From assembly GCF_008929045.1 (NCBI RefSeq), contig NZ_VFAH01000019.1, forward strand, positions 43,329-107,328: a DNA stretch of 64,000 nt. Reading direction: 5' to 3'. Within the stretch, counting starts at the first letter, position 1. Each line of letters starts with the position of its first letter. This stretch comes from Noviherbaspirillum aerium (GTDB taxonomy: Bacteria > Pseudomonadota > Gammaproteobacteria > Burkholderiales > Burkholderiaceae_D). Positions 7,619-16,806 of the stretch are shown piece after piece. The notes under the pieces are model-generated. The model was not told where the DNA came from and searched no databases. It saw only the letters and a program-made list of their open reading frames with translations. The position numbers and the translations under genes are program-made.

Positions 7619-9646
7619 CTACTTGAGCACCTGGAACAGGTTGTTGAAATCGTCGGTCCAGGGACGCAGGCCGGGTATGTCGCCGATCGGCACGCTTGCC
7701 TTGGCCAGCGCCGGGTGCCGCAGCGCGGCGGCATCCTGGGACACCAGCACCCAGTCGGTCTTGTGCCGCGTGCTGAGCATGCCGTCGTCATGAATCAGCA
7801 CCGACGCCAGCCCCTGTTCGTCGGCCAGCTGCCGCACCACCGGCGCCAGCTTCAGGTAGCGGTTGGTGACATGAAAGGCAAGCACGCCTCCCGGCCGGAG
7901 ATGGCGGCGGTAGATCGCCATCGCCTCGCGCGTGAGCAGGTGCACCGGGATCGCATCGCCCGAGAAGGCATCGACGGCGAGCACGTCGAATTGCTGCGGC
8001 GCCTCCTTTTCCAGTGCCAGCCTGGCGTCGGCAAGGACGGTCTCGATGCGTGCCCGGCTGTCGCGCAGGAAGCTGAAGTCGCGCGTCGCGATATCGATGA
8101 CCTGCGGATTGATTTCATAGAAGCGGTACACGTCGCCCGCCCGGCCGTAGGCGGCCAGGGTGCCCGCGCCCATGCCGATCAGGCCGACCCGGCGCGGCGC
8201 CTCCCCGGCATGCCGGATGGCCAGGCCGATGCCTGATTCACGGCCGTAGTAGCTGGTCGGTTCGCGGCTGCGCTGCGGATCGAGGAACTGTTTCCCATGC
8301 CGGATCACGCCGTGATAGAGCCCGCGCACATGATGGCGCGGATCGCCCTGCCGCGCATCGGCCACGCGCAGGCTGCCGTAGAAATTGCGGACCAGGGCAT
8401 GCATGTCCTTGCGGTACAGATTGATTTGCGCATGCACGAAATAACCGCAGGCCGCGGCCAGCAGCAGCATCGCCATCGTCTGCAGCGGCTTGCGGCGAAA
8501 CACCCAAGCCGCCAGGCAGGCGACGATGACGAAGCCGATGCCGAGTTCGAAATAGGCGGGCAGCACGCGCGGCGCGATGAGGCTGACCGCGATGCCGCCG
8601 AGCGCGCCGCCCAGCGACAGCATCAGGTAGAAGCGCGTGAGATAGCGCCCTTTCGGCCGCATCTGGGCCAGCTCGCCATGCAGCAGCATGCAGATCAGCA
8701 GCAGGCCAAGCGCATACAGCGGCACCGCCAGCCTGAGATTGAGGCCGAGCTCGGCATGCTGCAGCGCATAGGCGCAGAATGCGACGACCACCGCGGTCGG
8801 CGCAATGTAAATCGCGCGCCTGTACCAGCGGTCGCTTTCGAAGCAGAGAATGAAACTCAGCAGGTAGAGCGTGAGCGGCAGCAGCCAGAGGAAAGGCACG
8901 GGCGCGATGTTCTGCGTGATATGGCTGGTCACGGCGAGCAGGGTCCATGAGCCCATTGCCGACAGGGCCAGCCAGGTCAGGTAGTCGCGCAGGCGCGGCG
9001 GCGCTTCATCCGACGCATCGCTCCCCTTGCTGTTGTTGCCGGCATCGATACCGGGCGCGGCGCCGCGCGCGAAACCCATCGCGGATGCGGCGCACAGCAG
9101 CAGGAACAGCAGATACAGGCCAGACCACAGCCTGGCCTGCGTGAGCAGCGCCGCCGATGGCTCGACCAGGAACGGATAGGACACCAGCGCCAGCAGCGAG
9201 GCAAGATTCGACAGCGCATAGAAGCGGTAGACCCTGGCATCGGGCAAGGTGCGCGCAATCCATGACTGCACCAGCGGTCCGGTCGTGGACAACAGGAAAT
9301 ACGGCAGGCCTATCGTTGCGCCGAGCAGCAGCAGGATGCGCAGCGCCGGATCTTCCGCCGACTCCGGTTTCCAGGCGGGGTCGGCGGCGATCGGAAGAAA
9401 CAGCAGGCTGAGCGCCAGCAGCGCGCCGTGGACCATCGCCTGCCGCCGCGGCGTCAGATGGCGCGAGAGCCAGTCGGCGTAGGCATAGCCGCCGAGCAGG
9501 ACCACCTGGAAAAACACCATGCAGGTTGCCCATACCGCCGCCGAACCGCCGAACCAGGGCAGGATCTGCTTGGAAATCAGGGGCTGCACCAGGAACAGCA
9601 GGAAGGCGCTGCAAAAGATGGTGCCGGCGAACAGGAGTGTCGTCAT
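7619..9646 (-). CDS. Membrane protein with C-terminal spermidine-synthase-like domain
   Basis: 675 residues from ATG 9646 (MTTLLFAGTIF...). The N-terminal ~440 residues hold around ten hydrophobic helices, starting FAGTIFCSAFLLFLVQPLIS, a hallmark of the fused transporter/spermidine-synthase-like family. The C-terminal third is a SpeE-type Rossmann domain: VGLIGMGAGTLAAY, then YEINPQVIDIA (acidic residue binding the adenosyl ribose), then DVLAVDAFSGDAIPVHLLT. Family members are often annotated as fused MFS/spermidine synthase, but polyamine synthesis has rarely been shown. It is encoded alone between a convergent small gene and a divergent small membrane protein gene. Confidence 0.85.
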   Translation of the reverse strand: MTTLLFAGTIFCSAFLLFLVQPLISKQILPWFGGSAAVWATCMVFFQVVLLGGYAYADWLSRHLTPRRQAMVHGALLALSLLFLPIAADPAWKPESAEDPALRILLLLGATIGLPYFLLSTTGPLVQSWIARTLPDARVYRFYALSNLASLLALVSYPFLVEPSAALLTQARLWSGLYLLFLLLCAASAMGFARGAAPGIDAGNNSKGSDASDEAPPRLRDYLTWLALSAMGSWTLLAVTSHITQNIAPVPFLWLLPLTLYLLSFILCFESDRWYRRAIYIAPTAVVVAFCAYALQHAELGLNLRLAVPLYALGLLLICMLLHGELAQMRPKGRYLTRFYLMLSLGGALGGIAVSLIAPRVLPAYFELGIGFVIVACLAAWVFRRKPLQTMAMLLLAAACGYFVHAQINLYRKDMHALVRNFYGSLRVADARQGDPRHHVRGLYHGVIRHGKQFLDPQRSREPTSYYGRESGIGLAIRHAGEAPRRVGLIGMGAGTLAAYGRAGDVYRFYEINPQVIDIATRDFSFLRDSRARIETVLADARLALEKEAPQQFDVLAVDAFSGDAIPVHLLTREAMAIYRRHLRPGGVLAFHVTNRYLKLAPVVRQLADEQGLASVLIHDDGMLSTRHKTDWVLVSQDAAALRHPALAKASVPIGDIPGLRPWTDDFNNLFQVLK

Positions 9647-9914
9647 TGGCCTTCGGGGACGGGGAAAATCGGAAGCGGCGTCGATATTGACGCAAGCCAA
9701 GCCTGCAATGGAACCTCATTGAGACTGCCCCGGCTTTCCCGAGTTTGCGTTCTTGCATTCGATCAAGCGTGCCGGAATGAACCGAATGAACCATTGCCGC
9801 AGGCCATATCTCCAACCAGTGCAGCGTACGGTTGCCGACATTGGACCGCCTGCAAGGCTGCGGCTGCCGGCAACGGATCGGAAGCCGCATTCAAGGAGAA
9901 AACAAGGAGCAAGA

Positions 9915-10250
9915 ATGAACCGCAAGCCCCGCTTCGGATTTTTCGCGCGCGTGCTGACCTTCGCGGCAGCCCTCGCGGCCACGATCATCTACCTGGCAAG
10001 CAAGACCCTTCCCGGACTTCCGCTGGTACCCGTGCTGGCATGGACGACTGCCTTCCTGCTGCTGGCGGGCGTGGCGATCACGCTCGGTTTCTATGCGACC
10101 TACCGCTGGCATGCATGGTGCCTCAATCGCGGCGGCACCGATCCGCAATGGCTGTGGATGGGCGGCGAGGCGCAGCGCGTGCAGATCATCCGAAGTGCCC
10201 GCAGGGGGCAGCCGCATCGGCCGGGACGACGCACGCATCGCACGCATTGA
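9915..10250 (+). CDS. Small inner-membrane protein, unknown
   Basis: 111 residues from ATG 9915, with an AAGGAGC ribosome site. Two hydrophobic helices (about 12-30 and 37-60) are followed by a soluble, Arg/Gly-rich tail (GEAQRVQIIRSARRGQPHRPGRR) likely on the cytoplasmic side. No domain is recognised. It is 76 bases before the FMN reductase gene on the same strand, with an 11-bp palindrome between. Confidence 0.6.
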   Translation: MNRKPRFGFFARVLTFAAALAATIIYLASKTLPGLPLVPVLAWTTAFLLLAGVAITLGFYATYRWHAWCLNRGGTDPQWLWMGGEAQRVQIIRSARRGQPHRPGRRTHRTH

Positions 10251-10274
10251 ACCGCTGCGACAGGATTTCCCCAC

Positions 10275-10300
10275 GCCATGGCGGCCTTAGCCGCCATGGC
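10275..10300 (+). terminator. Hairpin between small membrane protein and FMN reductase genes
   Basis: Perfect 11-bp arms gccatggcggc / gccgccatggc with a 4-nt loop. There is no T-run, so it may be a weak terminator or an RNA processing or operator site. Confidence 0.4.
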
Positions 10301-10326
10301 GCCGACCCACTTTACAACCCATTCCC

Positions 10327-11397
10327 ATGACCAAGCCTCGTACCGGGCAGGCGCCCGCCAAGCTGTCGCGCGAAGAATTCCATGTCCGCTTCCGCAATTC
10401 CTTCATGGATCCGAGCTTCAATGAAGCGGCGGAGGCGCTCGACCAAATCGAGCAGATCGCATGGGAAAACTATCACGGCAGCCGCAAGGCGCCGGTGACG
10501 GCCAAGGCGGGACCGGGCTTTGCCGATCCCGACTATGACCTGTCGGTCGAATGGCGCCAGGCGCATGAACGGCTGCTGCTGGCCGAAGCGAAACAAAAGG
10601 ACCCGGCCACCCGTTCGCGGGTGCTGCTCATCTGTGCATCGGCCCGCAACGACGGTTCATGCCCGGGAGAAATCTCCAAGACCTTCCGCCTGACCGGCGT
10701 GGCGCGGGAAGTGCTCGAAGCGCAAGGCATCGACGCCGACGTGCTCGACCTGAGCCTGCTGATTTCGGATTACGATCGCCACATCCATCCGTGCAAGGGC
10801 TGCGCCTCGACCGCGATGCCGCTGTGCCACTGGCCCTGCAGCTGCTATCCCAACCACGGCGCACGCCAGACCAACGACTGGATGAACGAGATCTACGAGA
10901 AATGGGTGGCCGCCCACGGCGTCATCATTCTCACGCCGGTCTACTGGTACCAGGCGCCCAGCGTGCTCAAGCTGATGATGGACAGGCTGGTCTGCGCCGA
11001 CGGCGGCAATCCCGACCCGACCAGCACCTCGGGCAAGAATGCGGAAAAGGCCAAGGCCATGGAAAACGAAGGCTGGCCCTATCCCAAGCATCTCGCCGGG
11101 CGCGTCTACGGCCTGGCGGTGCACGGCGACGTGGCCGGCATCGAGAGCGTGCGGCGCAACCTGTCGGACTGGCTGGACTGGATGGGCCTGATCGACGCCG
11201 GGATGAAGGCGCGGCTGGACCGCTACATCGGCTATTACGAATCCTATGCGCAAAGCCACGACACCCTGGACAAGGATGCCGCGGTGCAGGAAGAAGTGCG
11301 CAACGTGGCCCGCGCCGTGGCGCAGGCGGTCGCCGAATCGCGCAAGGGCACGCTGTCGGCGCCGGACGCCCGGCTGCAGCATCCGCGCGCGAAGTAG
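10327..11397 (+). CDS. NADPH-dependent FMN reductase / flavodoxin-fold oxidoreductase
   Basis: 356 residues. The central part is a flavodoxin-like fold: VLLICASARNDGSCPGEISK matches the FMN phosphate-binding loop, HPCKGCAST the Cys-containing second loop, and GVIILTPVYWYQAPSVLKLMMDRL the canonical isoalloxazine loop. The N-terminal ~95 residues (MDPSFNEAAEALDQIEQIAWENYHGSRKAP split over several segments) form an extra helical segment common in longer versions of this family. It would reduce flavin or a quinone with NAD(P)H. A hairpin overlaps the stop codon. Confidence 0.85.
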   Translation: MTKPRTGQAPAKLSREEFHVRFRNSFMDPSFNEAAEALDQIEQIAWENYHGSRKAPVTAKAGPGFADPDYDLSVEWRQAHERLLLAEAKQKDPATRSRVLLICASARNDGSCPGEISKTFRLTGVAREVLEAQGIDADVLDLSLLISDYDRHIHPCKGCASTAMPLCHWPCSCYPNHGARQTNDWMNEIYEKWVAAHGVIILTPVYWYQAPSVLKLMMDRLVCADGGNPDPTSTSGKNAEKAKAMENEGWPYPKHLAGRVYGLAVHGDVAGIESVRRNLSDWLDWMGLIDAGMKARLDRYIGYYESYAQSHDTLDKDAAVQEEVRNVARAVAQAVAESRKGTLSAPDARLQHPRAK

Positions 11398-11418
11398 CGC
11401 CCTGCCGGTGCAGGGCGC
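11397..11418. terminator. Bidirectional hairpin between convergent genes
   Basis: Arms gcgccctgc / gcagggcgc (9 bp, 4-nt loop) start at the last base of the reductase stop codon and lie 29 bases from the end of the convergent protease gene. No strong T-run is present. Confidence 0.5.
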
Positions 11419-11446
11419 CTCGCCGGAACTCATCCCGCGTTACAAG

Positions 11447-13801
11447 CTACCATCCCTGCACCATCATCCCGCCCGGCGACATCTGGAACGGCATCATGGA
11501 GCCTGCGCCGACGCCCATTCCCTGCCGTCCGAAATACAGCCCGTACGGATCGGAAGACATCACTCCCAGTCCGCCGCCCTGGCCCTGCTGCGCCCAGGCC
11601 GCGGCGGCGGGCCGTGACATCTGCGCCAGCTGGGAAAGTTGCGCCAGCTGCGCCAGCCGGGCGGAGTCCGCATACACCGCGCCCAGAGGGAAGAAGCCGC
11701 CTTGCTGCTGCGGTGCCATGCCGAGCGGGGTGGTGGCCGCCTGCGTGCCGACGCCGCCAACACCCCCAACGCTCGCCCCGATGCCCGCCCCTGCGCCTGC
11801 ACCAGCTCCCGCCTGCAGGCCGACCGCGGTCAGCACATCCGGCAGGCCGAAGCCGGTGCGGCTGGTATCGCCCAGATTGACGGGCCGCGCGCTGGCCTTG
11901 ATGATCTGGAACAGCCGCTCCACCCGTTCCGGGCCGCGCAGCTTGTAGGCCGCCTGGAAGTCGGGATGATGCGCCAGCACCAGCGCCGCCAGCCCGGTGA
12001 TGTGCGGCGTCGCCATCGACGTACCGTCCCATGCCGCGAAATTGTTGGCTGGCACCGAGGACGTGATCGCCACGCCCGGTCCGCAGACGCCGATCTCGGG
12101 ACCGAAGCAGCTGAAGCGGGCGAAGAAATAGCCGCTGGCATCGACCATCGGTGTCACCGCCTGGCTGTGATAGCTGTCCGGCGGGAATTCATTGAGCCGG
12201 CCGATGGCCGATACCGCCAGCACATTGGGCGAGGAACCGGGATACTGCACCCGCCCTCCCGAATTGCCGGCGGCGACGATGCAGGCCACGCCGGCGTTCT
12301 TGGCGCGGACGATCTGCTGTTCCAGCGCCTCCGATGGTTCCGCGCCGCCCAGGCTCAGGTTCACCACGTCGATCTGCTTCTCGATGCAGTATTCGAGGGC
12401 ATCGATCAACTGGCTGATCTGGCCGCCGGGAAAGAGCTTGCAGACATGGATTTCCGCGTCGGGCGCGAAGCCGCGCACGCCGAAGGCATTGTCGGCGCCG
12501 GCGATGATGCCGGCGCAATGCGAGCCGTGCATGACGGTGTCGTCGGTCCAGCCGTTGGGATTGGTTTTCTTGTTGATCACATCGACGCCGAAGCGGATCT
12601 TCTTCAGATCCTCGTGCGTCGTCGCGGCGCCGGAATCGATGATCGCGATCTTGATGCCCTGCCCGCGGTAATTGCCCGGCAGCTGGTCGAGCCGCATGGC
12701 CCTCTGCCCCCATCCCATTGCCTGCTGCTGCGGAAAATTCGCCAGCGACGGCCATTCGGACAATGGCCGCAAGCCGATCAGGTTGGCTTCATCCGGCGTG
12801 ATGTCGGGCTGCTGCTGGTAGAAGGTCCAATAGTCGGATTTCGGCTTGACGTACAGGGCGCGGATGGTCTGCGGCGTCTCCCCGAACATCGACAGCGTCA
12901 CCTCGCCGCGCTCATTGGTGACACCGCTGGTCGGCAGCATGCTGCCGAACAGATAGACTTCCGCATCCGGCACCGGCGCGTTGTCCTTGCCCAGCACGAC
13001 GAATACGGCTGACAGTACCGGACCGGTTGCCGGCAGCGTGCCGGCAACCAGCGCCGGCGGCTGATAGGCCACGTCATGCAGCACCAGCGCCTGGTCATGC
13101 TCCACCACCAGCCGGCCCTGCGCCTGCTGATGCAGCATGCCGGCCTTCTGGTGGGTCATGCGCGCCACCAGCACGCCCGGCACGTCGCCCATGCCGTCGC
13201 CGAGCATGCCGACGATGTTCTTCGGGCCGACGTTATCGACGACTTCAATGTCCGGGCTGGCGCGCAGCGTCTGTTCGATCTGTGAAAACTGCAGGGGCAT
13301 CAGGCCCATCGGCATCAGGCCGGGAAGCCGGCGCGCGGTGATCAGGAACTGTCCCTTGCGTTCGGCGACCTGCCGCCCGCCATGGCGGGCGGGAGAATCG
13401 GCGGGCCTGGCCGGCGCGCTGTCCGGTACGCCGGAGGCGCCCGGTGAAGTGGAAGCGCCCGGCGTGCCTGATGCGCCGGGCTGATTGGTGTCGGTTGTTT
13501 TTGGCATTGGTTTTCCTTGAGATGCCGGACCGTCCGAAAACAGCGACAGGGGACGGTCGGGCTCGATCATGAGTTGCCTGGTGGCGCGAAACTGCTGTTC
13601 GAGCGCTTGCGCCGTTTCGCGCGGCATGGTGGCTACCGCGGTGTGCTGCATTCCCGCCGGCCCGATCAGATCCAGTATGGTGATGTGCGGATCATCCGAC
13701 ACGCTGGCGACAAACTCGGAAAGCCTGGCCGGATCGGCCGCCCGGATGATGTAGCGCTCCCGCTGCTGCTCCTTGCCGTATCCACTGGATTTCGATCCCA
13801 T
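11447..13801 (-). CDS. Leaderless subtilisin-like serine protease (S8)
   Basis: 784 residues. The catalytic triad is visible in family motifs: Asp389 (AIIDSGAATTHEDL), His425 (MHGSHCAGIIAG) and Ser595 (DGTSMATPHITG), with the oxyanion Asn in AAGNSGG (~513). Residues ~15-80 resemble an I9-type propeptide fold (YIIRAADPARLSEFVASV). A Pro/Gly/Ala-rich collagen-like spacer (~105-140) and a ~200-residue region with a beta-sandwich look come before the protease. There is no signal peptide. The C-terminal ~130 residues are Gly/Ala/Met-rich low complexity (GAGAGAGIG, QLAQLSQLAQ, GGFFPLG, DPYGLYFG). It follows the repeat-protein gene by 70 bases on the same strand, so the two are probably one operon. 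An AAGGACA site precedes ATG 13801. Confidence 0.9.
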   Translation of the reverse strand: MGSKSSGYGKEQQRERYIIRAADPARLSEFVASVSDDPHITILDLIGPAGMQHTAVATMPRETAQALEQQFRATRQLMIEPDRPLSLFSDGPASQGKPMPKTTDTNQPGASGTPGASTSPGASGVPDSAPARPADSPARHGGRQVAERKGQFLITARRLPGLMPMGLMPLQFSQIEQTLRASPDIEVVDNVGPKNIVGMLGDGMGDVPGVLVARMTHQKAGMLHQQAQGRLVVEHDQALVLHDVAYQPPALVAGTLPATGPVLSAVFVVLGKDNAPVPDAEVYLFGSMLPTSGVTNERGEVTLSMFGETPQTIRALYVKPKSDYWTFYQQQPDITPDEANLIGLRPLSEWPSLANFPQQQAMGWGQRAMRLDQLPGNYRGQGIKIAIIDSGAATTHEDLKKIRFGVDVINKKTNPNGWTDDTVMHGSHCAGIIAGADNAFGVRGFAPDAEIHVCKLFPGGQISQLIDALEYCIEKQIDVVNLSLGGAEPSEALEQQIVRAKNAGVACIVAAGNSGGRVQYPGSSPNVLAVSAIGRLNEFPPDSYHSQAVTPMVDASGYFFARFSCFGPEIGVCGPGVAITSSVPANNFAAWDGTSMATPHITGLAALVLAHHPDFQAAYKLRGPERVERLFQIIKASARPVNLGDTSRTGFGLPDVLTAVGLQAGAGAGAGAGIGASVGGVGGVGTQAATTPLGMAPQQQGGFFPLGAVYADSARLAQLAQLSQLAQMSRPAAAAWAQQGQGGGLGVMSSDPYGLYFGRQGMGVGAGSMMPFQMSPGGMMVQGW

Positions 13802-13871
13802 GCTCGCTGTCCTTGAAAACGCACCGGTCCGGCACGCTTGCGCCGGATGCGATGCGTGGATTCCTCGTGTG

Positions 13872-14759
13872 TCAATGGATGGTCGGCTGCGCCGAGAATC
13901 CGCCCTGTCCGCCGAAGGCGCTGCCTTGCTGCGCCTGGAAGCCCTGGTAAGGCGACATGCCGCTCACCGCCTGGCCATATGCCTGTCCGTAGGGGTCGGC
14001 GCCAAAAGGCAGGATCTTGCCGAGCTGGCCGGCCAGTCCGCCAATGGTGCCGCCCAGCTGCTGATTGCCGAATGCGCCGCCGATGGCGCTGCCCAGCGGC
14101 TGGCCGATCTGCCCCAGCAGGTTGCCGAAGAAGCCTTGCGGCGCGAGCTGCTGCGCATAGGCTTGCGACGGATCGACACTGAAAGGAAGGATCCTGCCGA
14201 GCTGTCCGGCAAGTCCGCCGATAGTGCCACCCAGTTGCTGATTGCCGAAAGCACCGCCGATGGCGCTGCCCAATGGCTGACCAATTTGTCCCAGCAGGTT
14301 ACCGAAGAAGCCCTGCGGCGCAAGCTGCTGCGCATAGGCTTGCGAGACCGGATCGGCGCTGAAGGGCAGGATCCTGCCCAGCTGTCCGGCGAGTCCGCCG
14401 ATGGTGCCGCCCAGTTGCTGATTGCCGAATGCGCCGCCGATGGCGCTGCCCAATGGCTGGCCGATCTGCCCCAGCAGATTGCCGAAGAAGCCTTGCGGCG
14501 CAAGCTGCTGCGCCAGCTGCGCCTGCTGCAGTTGCTGCGCGTAGGCCTGCGCCGGATCGACACCGAACGGCAGGAGCGTTCCGCCGACGCCGCCCGCAAT
14601 CTGCCCGATCTGTGAACCCAGCGAGGGATTGCCGAACAGGCCGCCGATGCCCTTGCCGACCAGGCCGCCCACCGGGCCTCCGAGCAATGCGCCGAAAAAG
14701 CCTTGCGGCGCCAGCTGCTGTCCGGCGAGTCCGCTGTTGAAGCCTTGAAGATCCGTCAT
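13872..14759 (-). CDS. Gly-rich protein of four ~60-residue repeats, unknown function
   Basis: 295 residues made of four tandem units: 15-84 (divergent, with a Gln-rich insert), 85-144, 145-203 and 204-263. Each starts QLAPQGFFGNLLGQIGQPLG, runs through SAIGGAFGNQQLGGTIGG and ends with ILPF-x-x-DP plus a QAYAQ linker. Units 2-4 are nearly identical. The spacing of Gly (GxxxGGxxG) resembles glycine zippers of membrane-inserting or oligomerising proteins, and each unit could form two amphipathic or hydrophobic helices. There is no signal peptide and no Cys. The tail (264-295) is Gln/Gly/Phe-rich. It is the first gene of a probable operon with the protease downstream. I do not recognise the family. 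Confidence 0.75.
   Translation of the reverse strand: MTDLQGFNSGLAGQQLAPQGFFGALLGGPVGGLVGKGIGGLFGNPSLGSQIGQIAGGVGGTLLPFGVDPAQAYAQQLQQAQLAQQLAPQGFFGNLLGQIGQPLGSAIGGAFGNQQLGGTIGGLAGQLGRILPFSADPVSQAYAQQLAPQGFFGNLLGQIGQPLGSAIGGAFGNQQLGGTIGGLAGQLGRILPFSVDPSQAYAQQLAPQGFFGNLLGQIGQPLGSAIGGAFGNQQLGGTIGGLAGQLGKILPFGADPYGQAYGQAVSGMSPYQGFQAQQGSAFGGQGGFSAQPTIH
13971..14717 (-). repeat. Four in-frame ~180-210-bp coding repeats
   Basis: Repeat units at 14508-14717 (divergent), 14328-14507, 14151-14327 and 13971-14150. The last three are near copies at protein level and show many silent differences in DNA, so purifying selection on the protein is likely rather than very recent duplication. Confidence 0.85.
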
Positions 14760-15272
14760 GTCGATATCCTTTAAAAGTCATGAATGCGTTGATCGCGCAA
14801 TCGCAATCGCAATCGGTATCGCTATCGCAAGGACGTGTCAGGTCCTGCGGCCATCACGCATTCATTTTCACGTTTCAATGAAAGGCCGTGCGACAGGCCC
14901 GTACTAGGGCTCGGCACGGCCGGCAAGTTCGCCGCAGCAACGGCGGCGGCGCTTCGCACGCGAGGCCGGAAACCTTTTCCAATGAAGCACGGGCTTCATG
15001 AGCGCCATGCGCCGTCACGCATTCGCAAGATAGGGCTGCTCGCTGCCCGACCATCTTGGTCGTCCGCGACCGGGTTTTCAAGGAAGGCTTAGCGCTGTTT
15101 GAGCGGCTTCAATGGGTCGAAAACTAGCAAGCGATCGTGAAATGACTACGCAGTGAATTCCTGCTGATTCGGCACCGAAGCGATCGAGCAGGCCGATGAG
15201 ACTTGAGTGCCCTCGCCTGCAAGCCAGGGATCAAACCCTCATAATGATGACCTTGCCTACAGGATTTCCATC
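14760..15272. other. Intergenic region between divergent genes, no gene seen
   Basis: About 510 bases without a convincing gene. Near 14792-14833 there is a short run of atcgca/atcggt hexamers. The stretch must hold the promoters of the repeat-protein operon (-) and of the LysE-type gene (+). Short open frames here lack ribosome sites and sensible composition. Confidence 0.5.
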
Positions 15273-15908
15273 ATGAGCTTTTCCACCTGGATCACTTTCT
15301 TCATCGCCGCATGCCTGATCGCCATTTCTCCCGGATCGGGCGCCGTGCTGTCCATGTCGCATGGCCTGTCGTACGGCGTCAGGAAAACGACCGGCACCAT
15401 CCTCGGCCTGCAGGCAGGTTTGCTGCTGGTGCTGTTCATCGCCGGCGCGGGAGTCGGCTCCATCCTGCTGGCATCGGAGACCGCCTTCAATGTGGTCAAG
15501 ACGGTCGGTGCGCTCTACCTGATCTACCTCGGCATTTCCCAATGGCGGTCCAGGCCTGATGCGCCCACCGATGTCAGCGTGCTGCACGGCCGCGTGCCGC
15601 CGGCGTCGAAACGCTTCCTGCTGGGGTTTCTGACCAACGCCACCAATCCCAAGGGCATCGTCTTCATGGTGGCGGTGCTGCCGCAGTTCATTGCCAAGGA
15701 TGCCGCCCTGCTGCCGCAACTGCTCATCCTGGCCTGCACCATGTGCGCCATCGATCTTGCCGTGATGCACGGCTACGCGCTGGCGGCTTCGTCGATGCAG
15801 CGCTACCTGCGCGATGCGGCCTCGGTAAGCCGGCAGAACAAGCTGTTCGGCGGCGTGCTGATGGCGGTCGGTGCGACGCTCTTCTTCGTCAAGCGCCAGC
15901 CGGCATGA
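15273..15908 (+). CDS. LysE/RhtB family amino-acid exporter
   Basis: 211 residues from ATG 15273 (MSFSTWITFF). The N-terminal motif LIAISPGSGAVLSMSHGLSYG is the RhtB/LysE signature (family: PGPxxxxxxxxxxxxG), followed by about five more hydrophobic helices including FLLGFLTNATNPKGIVFMVAVLPQF, the second conserved region. It should export an amino acid or a related metabolite across the inner membrane. It is followed by small unrelated genes on the same strand with short gaps. Confidence 0.9.
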   Translation: MSFSTWITFFIAACLIAISPGSGAVLSMSHGLSYGVRKTTGTILGLQAGLLLVLFIAGAGVGSILLASETAFNVVKTVGALYLIYLGISQWRSRPDAPTDVSVLHGRVPPASKRFLLGFLTNATNPKGIVFMVAVLPQFIAKDAALLPQLLILACTMCAIDLAVMHGYALAASSMQRYLRDAASVSRQNKLFGGVLMAVGATLFFVKRQPA

Positions 15909-15925
15909 GCGATGATGGATAAGCG

Positions 15926-16204
15926 ATGGAAACCTGCCCTCTCTGCGGCCGTGAAATGATCGACGGCCCGTCGGTCAACGAACATCACCTGGTGCCGCGC
16001 ACCTTTCGCGGCCGCGAGACGGTGAAGATGCATCGCATCTGCCACAACAAGATTCATTCGGTCTTCACCGAGCGCGAGCTGGCCCAGTATTACCACACGC
16101 CCGAACGTCTGCTAGAAAACGAAGAGATCCGCAAGTTCGTCAACTGGGTTCAAAAAAAGCATCCGGCGTATTACGATGCGCACCACAAATCCAAACGACG
16201 CTGA
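15926..16204 (+). CDS. Small HNH-like nuclease-domain protein
   Basis: 92 residues. A CPLC zinc-knuckle half, then NEHHLVPRTFRG (first HNH His pair) and HRICHNKIHSVFTERELAQYYHTPERL (HxxCHxxIH) give a compact HNH finger. Such small stand-alone HNH proteins occur widely in Betaproteobacteria next to housekeeping genes; their target is not established. It starts 17 bases after the exporter gene. Confidence 0.75.
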   Translation: METCPLCGREMIDGPSVNEHHLVPRTFRGRETVKMHRICHNKIHSVFTERELAQYYHTPERLLENEEIRKFVNWVQKKHPAYYDAHHKSKRR

Positions 16205-16223
16205 TCATCCTGCCAGGCCATCA

Positions 16224-16634
16224 ATGAACCTCACCACGCCCGCACTGCTGTTCCCCGCCATTTCCCTCCTGCTGCTCGCCTACACCAACCGCTTCATCGT
16301 CCTCACCCAGCTGATCCGTCATCTGCACAGCCAGAACCAGGAAAACCTGACCGACGTGGTGGTGCGCCAGATATCCAATCTCGGCCTGCGCATCCGGCTG
16401 ATCCGCCGCATGCAGGCGATGGGAGTGCTGAGCTTCATCTTTTGCGCGCTGGCCATGCTGTTCGTGTTTGTCGACCTGATCGGCGCGGGACAGCTCATTT
16501 TCGGCGTCAGCATCGTGCTGCTGCTGGTATCCCTGATATTTTCCCTGTACGAAATCCTGATCAGCACCAATGCAATCGAGATCGAATTGCAGGATATTAA
16601 GCGCAAGCTGCAGGAGCGTGACGTGGGGCAGTGA
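16224..16634 (+). CDS. DUF2721 membrane protein
   Basis: 136 residues from ATG 16224. The protein has a hydrophobic N-terminus (LLFPAISLLLLAYTNRF), a cytoplasmic Arg-rich stretch (QISNLGLRIRLIRRMQAMG) and two further membrane helices ending in SLYEILISTNAIEIELQDI. This organisation is that of DUF2721 (PF11026), a family of unknown role. It lies 19 bases after the HNH gene and probably in one transcript. Confidence 0.8.
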   Translation: MNLTTPALLFPAISLLLLAYTNRFIVLTQLIRHLHSQNQENLTDVVVRQISNLGLRIRLIRRMQAMGVLSFIFCALAMLFVFVDLIGAGQLIFGVSIVLLLVSLIFSLYEILISTNAIEIELQDIKRKLQERDVGQ

Positions 16635-16806
16635 CGGCCGTGATCGTTATATCGACCTTGCCCCGGGGAACCATTCCTGTCCGGCTTGGGAGAGCGGACC
16701 GTTTTGCGCGCAACAAGGAAAGGATGAACTTTCTGCCTTCCAAATGTCTTATCGTTTTGATCAGAATAAAATATCCGTCCCGACAACTTCCAATTCACAC
16801 AGGCCT

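Noticed and set aside
14835..15092. 85-residue + strand frame in the 14.8-15.3 kb gap
   Set aside because: No ribosome site and odd composition; the opposite strand is open as well, as expected from GC bias.
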